Of a stretch of DNA of 5,495 nt, positions 1 through 5,495 are shown one piece after another; the stretch's first letter is position 1; each line of letters opens with the position of its first letter. The translations under genes and the position numbers were made by a program. The stretch is from Betaproteobacteria bacterium (GTDB lineage Bacteria; Pseudomonadota; Gammaproteobacteria; Burkholderiales; Nitrosomonadaceae), in the NCBI GenBank assembly GCA_022601315.1, contig JAHZIU010000329.1:1-5495 (forward strand). Reading direction: 5' to 3'. The notes beneath the pieces are model-generated. The model made no database searches. It had not been told where the DNA came from and saw only the letters and a list, made by a program, of their open reading frames with translations.

Positions 1-492
1 AACCAACTGTTAGGTTATTGGGGGTCATCAACACGTACTTATCACCATACGGCGCCAACCAATGCACTGTATGCCTTGCATGAATCGCTTGTGATGTTAT
101 CTGAGGAAGGGTTGGATCATTCCTGGGCACGGCATGAACGGAATCATCAAGCGCTGAAAGCCGGTTTTTCGACTATGGGTATTGGTTATCTGGTTGAAGA
201 GCAATACCGCTTGCCGCAATTGAATTCGGTTTATATCCCTGAAGGTATTGATGAGAAAGAAGTCCGCCGGAGATTGTTGGAGGAATACAGTTTGGAAATT
301 GGTGCCGGACTGGGTGCTTTTGCTGGAAAAGTCTGGCGCTTTGGTTTAATGGGCACCTCCAGCAAAGTTGAGAATGTATTGTTTTGCTTAAATGCACTGG
401 AACATGTGCTTTCAGATTTAGGCTTGAATGTTGAGCGTGGCGCGGCGGCTTCTGCTGCGCACCGCTATTATGCAGATAATCCTATGTCATAG
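1..492 (+). CDS. Alanine/serine-glyoxylate aminotransferase (class V PLP aminotransferase), C-terminal part
   Basis: The frame is open from the first base of the window, so the gene starts upstream; 163 residues are present. It is the C-terminal part of a fold-type I, class V aminotransferase that moves an amino group from alanine or serine to glyoxylate in the cytosol. The motif Y14-H-H-T-A-P19 matches the segment that in human AGT (Tyr260, Thr263) reaches across the dimer to the PLP phosphate. GKVWRFGLMG (about residues 109-118, Arg113) matches the segment carrying the arginine that binds the substrate carboxylate (human Arg360). The PLP-binding lysine should lie in the missing upstream part. 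The ending, about 20 residues beyond the last helix with an ERGAA-type tail, looks natural. Substrate preference (alanine, serine or another donor) cannot be decided from this fragment. A hairpin follows, and the gene has no evident link to the polysaccharide genes downstream. Confidence 0.9.
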   Translation, partial: NQLLGYWGSSTRTYHHTAPTNALYALHESLVMLSEEGLDHSWARHERNHQALKAGFSTMGIGYLVEEQYRLPQLNSVYIPEGIDEKEVRRRLLEEYSLEIGAGLGAFAGKVWRFGLMGTSSKVENVLFCLNALEHVLSDLGLNVERGAAASAAHRYYADNPMS

Positions 493-519
493 CATCCTAG
501 GTTTATTCGCAGTATCCAA

Positions 520-553
520 GACATCTTTTTGCTAATGGTAGTAAAAAGATGTC
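520..553 (+). terminator. Strong inverted repeat between the aminotransferase and wbpL-like genes; possible terminator
   Basis: GACATCTTTTT (520-530) and AAAAAGATGTC (543-553) are perfect 11-base complements. The arms extend inward by a G-U pair (531/542), C-G, T-A and A-T pairs, giving about a 15-pair stem closed by a 4-base loop (535-538). It is the only strong hairpin I found between genes. It sits 27 bases after the aminotransferase stop and 39 bases before the next start, as expected of a transcription end or an mRNA 3'-end stabiliser. It is not a textbook intrinsic terminator: the stem is AT-rich near the loop, and no U-tract follows immediately on either strand; the next bases are ATCCATCC. 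Confidence 0.45.
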
Positions 554-592
554 ATCCATCCTTTGCTGTTTTAAACGGATCATCCCTTCATT

Positions 593-1585
593 ATGGTTTC
601 GGATTTTCCTTTGACAATTGCTACAGCGTCACTGTTATCATTTGTTGTTACGTTCTTTTGCATATTCTGGTTCATTAAAGGAAAAGCCAGTTGGGTATTG
701 GATTATCCCAATTCACGTTCTCTTCATACGGAACCTGTACCTCGTATTGGTGGCCTAGGCTTGTTATTAGGGGTAATGGTGACATGGTTATTGTTTTCAG
801 TAGTTTTACCACTCGCACTATGGGTCGGAATCATTTTTTTGGTTTTGGTATCACTGGTTGATGATATCTGGCATGTGCCGGTTTGGTGTCGATTGACGAT
901 ACAAAGTATGGTGGCGGCTGGATTTTCTAGTATATTGTTGTATGACACCTATGGCTGGGTAGTTGTTTTGCTGGTTTCTGTAGCAATAATTTGGATGTCT
1001 AATCTTTATAATTTTATGGACGGTTCAGATGGATTGGCTGGTGGTATGGCATTAATTGGGTTTGGTTACTATGGCTTATTTTCATTCCAGGCTGGAAGTT
1101 ATGAGTTTGCAATGGTAAATTTCTCAATTGCTGCAGCGGCGATGGCATTCTTGTGCCATAATTTTTATCCGGCTCGTATTTTTCTAGGGGATGTGGGTGC
1201 GATCCCTTTGGGATTTTTAGCTGCAGTATTGGGTGTCTTGGGATGGCTTGATGGTTTGTGGTCATTATGGTTGCCAATCTTGGTATTTTCTCCATTTATT
1301 GCGGATTCGACGGTTACATTAGTAAAACGATTTATACGGGGTGAAAAAATTTGGCAAGCACATCGTGAACATTATTACCAGCGTATTGTACAAAGTGGTT
1401 TTGGCCATCGGAACACTGCCTTATCAGGTTATCTCCTGATGCTGATGGTTGGCGCCAGCGCTGTATGGGCGTGTAGCCAGGATATAGCAGTACAAAGTTT
1501 AGTTGCCTTAATTTGGGGAGGTGTTTATTTAGCGCTAATGTTTGCTTCTGACTGGTATCAGGCTCATTACGTTGGTAGGCGCTAG
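593..1585 (+). CDS. wbpL: WbpL/WecA-family undecaprenyl-phosphate sugar-1-phosphate transferase
   Basis: This is a polytopic inner-membrane glycosyltransferase 4 family protein of 330 residues, a normal length for WbpL. Such enzymes transfer HexNAc-1-phosphate (GlcNAc, QuiNAc or FucNAc) from UDP-sugar to undecaprenyl phosphate, the first membrane step of O-antigen or related glycan synthesis. Family motifs appear in order: SLHTEPVPRIGG (residues 43-54), D90-D91 for the Mg-binding aspartate pair, N137-LY-N140-FM-D143-GS-D146-G (the NxxNxxDGxDGL motif), FLGD200VG, and H257-REH260-YYQR in the cytoplasmic histidine loop. Hydrophobic segments fill the spaces between. The start ATG has only a weak ribosome site (CGGA at 576-579), but no in-frame alternative lies close upstream and the N-terminus goes straight into the first membrane helix. 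One base separates its stop from the WbpM-like start, so the two are surely co-transcribed. The exact sugar is inferred from that neighbour; MraY and WecA proper are less likely given length and context. Confidence 0.9.
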   Translation: MVSDFPLTIATASLLSFVVTFFCIFWFIKGKASWVLDYPNSRSLHTEPVPRIGGLGLLLGVMVTWLLFSVVLPLALWVGIIFLVLVSLVDDIWHVPVWCRLTIQSMVAAGFSSILLYDTYGWVVVLLVSVAIIWMSNLYNFMDGSDGLAGGMALIGFGYYGLFSFQAGSYEFAMVNFSIAAAAMAFLCHNFYPARIFLGDVGAIPLGFLAAVLGVLGWLDGLWSLWLPILVFSPFIADSTVTLVKRFIRGEKIWQAHREHYYQRIVQSGFGHRNTALSGYLLMLMVGASAVWACSQDIAVQSLVALIWGGVYLALMFASDWYQAHYVGRR

Positions 1586-1586
1586 C

Positions 1587-3476
1587 ATGTTTGCAGGTAG
1601 ATTTGGTATTCCTACATTCATCGCAATTGTTCATGATTTTGTCGCTGTGATGGCGGCATGGTGGTTCGCTTATTTATTTCGTTTTAATTTTGAAATTCCT
1701 CAATCTGATTCTGCATTATTATTAGAAGCGCTGTTCTGGATTGTGCCAATCCAAGTGGGTATTTTTCTGTGGTTAGGGTTATATCGCGGTTTATGGCGTT
1801 ATGCCAGTTTGTCTGATTTGAAACGCTTGTTTATTGCGGTTTTGCTGGGTGCATCTAGTGGAATGTTGTTGATGTATGTGGTTGGATTGTTGGATAATAT
1901 GCCCGCTGCAGTTGTGGTTCTAGCGCCGCTGTTGTTGTTGTTGATAATGTCTGGCAGTCGCCTGATCTATCGCGCCTGGAAGGAACGGCGTTTGTATAGT
2001 TTGAAGAATTATGAAGGCGAGTTGGTCTTGGTTATCGGTGCAGGCAGTACTGCAATGAGCTTGGTTAAAGATTTGGCCAGTAGCCGTGATTGGCATGTGG
2101 TTGGCATGCTGGATGACGACCCGATAAAATTGGGAACACGCTTGCAAGGTGTGCGTGTGCGCGGGGTGATTAATGATTTGCCGTTTTGGGTGCAAAAGCT
2201 CAATGTGGGTCATGTCATTATTGCCATTCCGTCAGTACCTCGTCAAATACATCGCCATGCGTTGGAAATGTGTTCTGAATTGGGTGTAAAGGCCATGACG
2301 GTGCCTTCTTATGTTGACTTGATTAGTGGTAAGACAACCGTGTCACAAATTCGTGAAATAGAATTGGATGACTTGTTAGGCAGGGCGCCCGTTATTTTAG
2401 ACAATGAGGGGCTGCATGGTTTTCTAAATGGTAAAACGATACTTGTGACGGGTGCAGGTGGATCAATTGGTTCGGAACTTTGTCGACAGATTATGGCATT
2501 CAAACCAAATCATCTTGTGTTTTTTGAGCTCAATGAATTTGCTCTCTATGGTGTTCAGGAAGAATTTTCATCTTCCTTTCCTGACATCAAGATGTCATTT
2601 GTTATCGGCGACATCAAAGACGCAGTGCGACTAACACAATTGTTTACACAATTTCATCCATCAGTTGTATTTCATGCAGCAGCCTATAAGCATGTGCCGC
2701 TAATGGAGCGGGAGAATGCCTGGCAAGCAGTATTAAACAATGTCATGGGGACTTATGTGTTGGCGCGTGTTGCAATTGATTTTGGCGTAGAAAAATTTGT
2801 GTTGGTTTCAACTGATAAGGCCGTAAATCCCATTAATATTATGGGGGCTAGTAAACGTTTGGCAGAAATGGTGTGTCAAGCGTTGCAACAATCCATAGCA
2901 CATTCCGGGCATGGTGACGCAAAGGGTTCGACACATCAGACATGTTTTGTAATGGTGCGTTTTGGTAATGTGCTGGGGAGTACTGGTAGTGTGATTCCTA
3001 AGTTTCGTCAGCAAATTTCTAGCGGTGGTCCTATAACCGTAACACATCCGGAAATGACCCGTTATTTTATGTCCATTCAGGAAGCAGCACAGCTCGTATT
3101 GCAAGCAGGATTGATGGGTGGTGCAGAAGGAGGCGGTGAAATTTTTGTGCTGGATATGGGTGATCCTGTCAGGATTGTCGATCTTGCAAATGATTTGATC
3201 CGCCTGTCCGGCTTGGGTGAAGATGAGATTCGTATCGAATTTACTGGCTTGCGGGCAGGTGAAAAACTCCATGAGGAATTATTGGAAGCCAGTGAAGATA
3301 CATTGCCAACGCAGCATACTAAATTGCGCATTGCGCCGGCTCGTCAGGTTGATGCGCAGTGGTTGTCCACACTGGTCATATGGTTGAATGAAGAAACCAT
3401 GTTCAGTGATGAGGCGTTACGCAGAGAACTGACCAAGTGGGTGCCCGAGTATTCAAGTAATGGATCGGATCATTAA
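1587..3476 (+). CDS. wbpM: Membrane-bound UDP-GlcNAc 4,6-dehydratase, WbpM/FlaA1/CapD family
   Basis: The 629-residue product has the full WbpM layout. About four membrane helices occupy residues 12-124. A first Rossmann domain (VIGAG, 149-153, 'CoA-binding'-like) follows, then a catalytic extended SDR domain from about residue 283 with the NAD(P) motif TGAGGSIG (288-295). AAAYKHVPLME (364-374) and STDKAVNPINIMGASK (408-423) hold the active site: S408, D410, K411, and M419-xxx-K423. Met in place of the usual SDR Tyr is the SMK triad described for WbpM, not a defect. The reaction is UDP-GlcNAc to UDP-2-acetamido-2,6-dideoxy-hexos-4-ulose, precursor of QuiNAc, FucNAc or bacillosamine. I chose the ATG at 1587 because it lies one base after the wbpL stop with TAGG at 1576-1579. 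The frame stays open upstream to a TTG at 1542, inside wbpL, but that start has no well-spaced ribosome site. No terminator is visible in the 92 bases to the convergent gene. Confidence 0.93.
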   Translation: MFAGRFGIPTFIAIVHDFVAVMAAWWFAYLFRFNFEIPQSDSALLLEALFWIVPIQVGIFLWLGLYRGLWRYASLSDLKRLFIAVLLGASSGMLLMYVVGLLDNMPAAVVVLAPLLLLLIMSGSRLIYRAWKERRLYSLKNYEGELVLVIGAGSTAMSLVKDLASSRDWHVVGMLDDDPIKLGTRLQGVRVRGVINDLPFWVQKLNVGHVIIAIPSVPRQIHRHALEMCSELGVKAMTVPSYVDLISGKTTVSQIREIELDDLLGRAPVILDNEGLHGFLNGKTILVTGAGGSIGSELCRQIMAFKPNHLVFFELNEFALYGVQEEFSSSFPDIKMSFVIGDIKDAVRLTQLFTQFHPSVVFHAAAYKHVPLMERENAWQAVLNNVMGTYVLARVAIDFGVEKFVLVSTDKAVNPINIMGASKRLAEMVCQALQQSIAHSGHGDAKGSTHQTCFVMVRFGNVLGSTGSVIPKFRQQISSGGPITVTHPEMTRYFMSIQEAAQLVLQAGLMGGAEGGGEIFVLDMGDPVRIVDLANDLIRLSGLGEDEIRIEFTGLRAGEKLHEELLEASEDTLPTQHTKLRIAPARQVDAQWLSTLVIWLNEETMFSDEALRRELTKWVPEYSSNGSDH

Positions 3477-3568
3477 CAACGGTTGACAGCGTAGGAATGA
3501 GTAATTCGTCAATTTGAGCTTTACGGAGCTGTATCATCACATGGTACATTACGTAGGCAATGAAATCA

Positions 3569-5218
3569 TTACAACGAGTGGAGTGCTAATACCCGATCAA
3601 TCTTTTTCCACTCGGAATTTTTTTCTGTAATGATGAGTGTGGTGCGGCCTTGTGCCAAGGTATTTAAAGCATACAGCAAATCGTTATGTTGTAAATAAAT
3701 GGGATTTGGAATCTCATCTAAAATCAGTAAGCATGGATTCTGTAGTAATGTATGTGCAATTGCAATATGCTGGCGTTGTGGTTCGGTTATTCTCATTCCA
3801 TTCTCACCAATTGGTGTTTGCAAGCCTTCAGGCATTTCCTGAATAAACTTTGTTGCATGGGCCGTTTGTGCTGCAGCGGTTATTTTTGCTTCGCTTGTAC
3901 ATTGATTCATGCCATAGGCAATATTGCCGGCAATTGTGTCTTCCAGTAATACGGCGTGTTCGGAAATCACAGCAATATGGGCATATAAATTGGTTGGTTT
4001 AATATCAGTGAGTGTTTGATTGTCCAGTAATATTTTTCCTGATGTTGGCTGAGAGAAGCCAAGGATTAAATCAATGAGCGCAGTTTTTTCATGCGGATTT
4101 GCGCAGACCAATGCAACAATTTCTCCTTGCTTTATGCTAAAGCTAATGTTGTTCAGAATGTTTTTTTTTGTGGTGTTGTTATAAAAACAAACATGATCAA
4201 AAACCAGTCTCCCTTTTATTTTATGGGTGGTGTTAGCGTTGGTATTTGAATTTTCCTCAGATTGCAGATCAAGTAATGAGAATATATTTCGAATGGCTTG
4301 TTCTCCGTGCTGCATATACTTAGGGATTTCTGCGATATGTTTTATGGGGATGATGAGTAGCAATATTGCAGCAATTAGTGCACCGCTTTGGTCCAGGGTT
4401 AGTGTTTGGCTCAAAGCTTGCTGAATAATTAAGGCGACTAATGCTGTCAAAATTAAAGTAAAGATGATTTGACCCAACAGTAAAACAAATATTTTGAGAG
4501 TAGTTTGTTGTGTTTCAGTGTGTTGTAGGTCTTCAGTGTGTTTCTTGAAGTTTTGGCTCTCTTGCGATTGGGCGCTATTTAACTTGATGATTTTATGATA
4601 TTCAATTGATTGTAAGACGTGGTTGGTCAGTGTTTTAGTCGCCTGGATATTTTTTTGATCAGGTTTTTCGAGGAATCCTTGTACTGTTAGTAGGAGTAAT
4701 AGTAACAATGGCATGATTAAAAACATTAAGAACGAAAGTTCCCAGTTGAGCAATTGCATGCATATGATCAGACCGATAATTGTTATCGAATCGAATATAA
4801 GAATGGTGATCAATCGAGTGGCTGCAAAGGTGGCTTGACTGATGTCTTTAGTAAATTTATCGGCAATTTTGTTTTTATGTGACGTATTGTGATGGTATGT
4901 TGGCAGACTGAGCAGCTTATCGAACATGGCTTTTCGTAGATCGCTGCCCAGTTTGCTGTTCAGTTTATTGACGCTATAAATATTGAATATATTTGCAACA
5001 CCGTAAACTAAAAATAGTGTAATGATCGATAAAAATGCTGTAAGTGTTAAGGCCGAACTTTTCTGAATAAATACGCTAGCCGTTATTTGTTGAACAAGAA
5101 AAGGGAAAGTTGACAATGAGAGCGCCATGACGACCATGGCAAAAATCGCTAATAAACATATTTTCCAATCGGGTGTTATCCACCTTAAGAGACGAAGGTA
5201 ACATTGTAAACCGGTCAT
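3569..5218 (-). CDS. MsbA-like ABC exporter half-transporter with a degenerate ATPase domain
   Basis: The 549-residue protein has the order of an MsbA-type lipid exporter: about six membrane helices (roughly 17-38, 58-80, 135-157, 160-178, 242-268, 276-300), then a nucleotide-binding domain from about residue 335. The resemblance is clear (DISQA...IIGLIICM; LGFSQPTSGKILLD; DTIAGNIAYG; IAIAHTLLQ; LLILDE 497-502). The ATP-contacting residues are not conserved. Walker A GxxGxGK reads C372-AN-P375-H-E377-K378-T. The Q-loop Gln is E420. LSGGQ reads I477-TEPQ481. The D-loop SALD reads NPIY (505-508). The H-loop His is E532. Walker B D501-E502 and K378 remain. The C-terminus stops soon after the H-loop, about 30 residues short of MsbA. 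Base composition is AT-rich in places (16 of 60 G+C at 4141-4200, hand count). No ribosome site is evident before the ATG. It may be a noncatalytic partner or regulator, or a gene starting to decay; a normal flippase role is unlikely. Confidence 0.85.
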   Translation of the reverse strand: MTGLQCYLRLLRWITPDWKICLLAIFAMVVMALSLSTFPFLVQQITASVFIQKSSALTLTAFLSIITLFLVYGVANIFNIYSVNKLNSKLGSDLRKAMFDKLLSLPTYHHNTSHKNKIADKFTKDISQATFAATRLITILIFDSITIIGLIICMQLLNWELSFLMFLIMPLLLLLLLTVQGFLEKPDQKNIQATKTLTNHVLQSIEYHKIIKLNSAQSQESQNFKKHTEDLQHTETQQTTLKIFVLLLGQIIFTLILTALVALIIQQALSQTLTLDQSGALIAAILLLIIPIKHIAEIPKYMQHGEQAIRNIFSLLDLQSEENSNTNANTTHKIKGRLVFDHVCFYNNTTKKNILNNISFSIKQGEIVALVCANPHEKTALIDLILGFSQPTSGKILLDNQTLTDIKPTNLYAHIAVISEHAVLLEDTIAGNIAYGMNQCTSEAKITAAAQTAHATKFIQEMPEGLQTPIGENGMRITEPQRQHIAIAHTLLQNPCLLILDEIPNPIYLQHNDLLYALNTLAQGRTTLIITEKNSEWKKIDRVLALHSL

Positions 5219-5266
5219 TTTACAGGCATGCGTAATTGTAGAAATAGGACAAAACAGATTTCCATT

Positions 5267-5272
5267 ATTATA
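5267..5272 (-). promoter_or_regulatory. Possible -10 box for the ABC exporter gene
   Basis: Read on the minus strand the six bases are TATAAT, a perfect sigma-70 -10 box, inside GGGTATAATAATGG. Transcription would start near 5260 and leave a leader of about 40 bases before the ATG at 5218. No -35 match is seen at 16-18 bases: TTGAAA is present, but only 9 bases away, and there is no TGn extension. The call rests on the -10 alone and on its position. Confidence 0.3.
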
Positions 5273-5295
5273 CCCGTGCTATTTCAAAATGCAGG
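5269..5295. repeat. ERIC-like repeat terminus (half element)
   Basis: TATACCCGTGCTATTTCAA, followed by AATGCAG, closely resembles the ends of ERIC/IRU-type intergenic repeats as I remember them (TATACCCGT..TACTTCAA..TGCA). Those elements have the same end inverted about 70-130 bases away. No inverted partner is found in the remaining bases of the window, so only one end is present or the other lies beyond 5495. The following bases to about 5345 do not match the ERIC core that I know. The resemblance is from memory, not from a search. Confidence 0.35.
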
Positions 5296-5385
5296 TTTCA
5301 GCAAGGCGAGAAGCCATTTTTGTGTTGAGAACAAGTAGACTAACTGTGTTTGTAGCAACCAATCTGTCCGGATAATCTTTTACCC

Positions 5386-5392
5386 AAGGAGG
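5386..5392 (+). promoter_or_regulatory. Ribosome-binding site of the transposase remnant
   Basis: AAGGAGG lies 7 bases before the ATG at 5400, the best Shine-Dalgarno site in the window. It fixes the start of the decayed transposase frame and suggests that the IS was recently functional enough to keep its leader. Confidence 0.6.
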
Positions 5393-5399
5393 ATAAGAG

Positions 5400-5495
5400 A
5401 TGAAACGGACGGAATGGCCACAGTAGACACGGAAGGTAAGATTCGAAGAAGTCTTGTAAAAGTGGACGTTTAACGCAAGCCGAAGCGGCTGTGGT
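5400..5495 (+). pseudogene. Decayed N-terminus of an insertion-sequence transposase (ISNCY-like), cut by the window edge
   Basis: From the ATG the frame reads MKRTEWPQ, a TAG stop (5424), then TRKVRFEEVL and a TAA stop (5457). Shifting by one base at about 5454-5458 gives KSGRLTQAEAAV (5458-5493). Joined, this matches the N-terminus of ISNCY-type transposases as I recall it: MKRTEW..., a short linker, RFEE(V/A)Y, then the first helix of a helix-turn-helix (GRLTQ-E-AA). A GAG-to-TAG change and one extra base where a TAT Tyr codon is expected would explain both breaks. The AAGGAGG before the ATG supports the start. The element's left inverted repeat must lie between the exporter start and 5400, but I cannot place it. 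The family name is from memory; that this is a broken coding region is more certain. Confidence 0.6.

Noticed and set aside
1542..1586. Upstream TTG start for the WbpM-like protein, adding 15 residues and overlapping wbpL.
   Set aside because: The nearest purine-rich site (GGGGAGG, 1515-1521) is 20 bases away, while the ATG at 1587 follows the wbpL stop by one base with TAGG at a sensible distance.
2820..2856. Missing catalytic Tyr in the dehydratase (Met419 instead) taken as a defect.
   Set aside because: The Ser-Met-Lys triad is an established feature of WbpM-type C6 dehydratases.
2808..3272. A 154-codon open frame on the minus strand opposite the WbpM-like gene.
   Set aside because: It lies wholly opposite a well-conserved catalytic region, has a composition rich in His, Thr and Cys, and shows no recognisable domain.
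3477..3568. A shifted minus-strand frame reads KAQIDELL near 3523-3499, recalling the GTHDELL segment lost from the exporter.
   Set aside because: It lies about 16 residues too far from the DRV motif and the residues around it do not align, so it is probably chance.
3559..3570. AATGA-AA-TCATT palindrome between the convergent genes as a terminator.
   Set aside because: Five AT-rich pairs with a 2-base loop and no T-run is too weak.
5414..5473. A 19-residue frame beginning MATVDTEGK.
   Set aside because: It overlaps the transposase remnant in another frame and has no ribosome site of its own; the transposase reading explains the bases better.
1..5495. CRISPR arrays, tRNA or rRNA genes, riboswitches.
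   Set aside because: No regularly spaced repeats, cloverleaf sequences or known aptamer cores were seen on either strand.

Overview
The window looks like chromosomal DNA from a proteobacterium, most likely a gamma- or betaproteobacterium of moderate to low G+C. The clearest sign is an adjacent pair of WbpL-like and WbpM-like genes, as found at the end of many O-antigen clusters. MsbA-type exporters and ERIC-like repeats fit the same groups. I cannot name the species.

Layout. Positions 1-492 (+) hold the C-terminal part of a class V PLP aminotransferase of the alanine/serine-glyoxylate type, whose start lies outside the window. A strong perfect-arm hairpin follows in the short gap. Positions 593-1585 and 1587-3476 (+) are separated by one base. 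They encode a polyprenyl-phosphate sugar-1-phosphate transferase (WbpL/WecA family) and a membrane-bound UDP-GlcNAc 4,6-dehydratase (WbpM/FlaA1/CapD family). Converging on them from the minus strand (5218-3569) is an MsbA-like ABC exporter. Its frame is intact, but nearly every ATP-contacting motif of its nucleotide-binding domain is altered. Upstream of that gene lie a short ERIC-like repeat end, a possible repeat-borne -10 box and, at the right edge (5400-5495, +), the decayed start of an insertion-sequence transposase.

How the genes fit together. In known systems WbpM-type dehydratases convert UDP-GlcNAc to its 4-keto-6-deoxy derivative. A 4-reductase then makes UDP-QuiNAc or UDP-FucNAc, and a WbpL-type enzyme loads that sugar phosphate on undecaprenyl phosphate to start an O-antigen or similar glycan. 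The dehydratase and transferase are here; the reductase is not. An MsbA-type protein would normally flip lipid A-core, but this copy probably cannot hydrolyse ATP in the usual way.

The most notable item is this exporter with a pseudo-ATPase domain. Losses fall on the Walker A glycines, Q-loop, signature, D-loop and H-loop, while 549 codons stay open and structural parts of the fold remain. The rest is ordinary surface-polysaccharide and mobile-element content.
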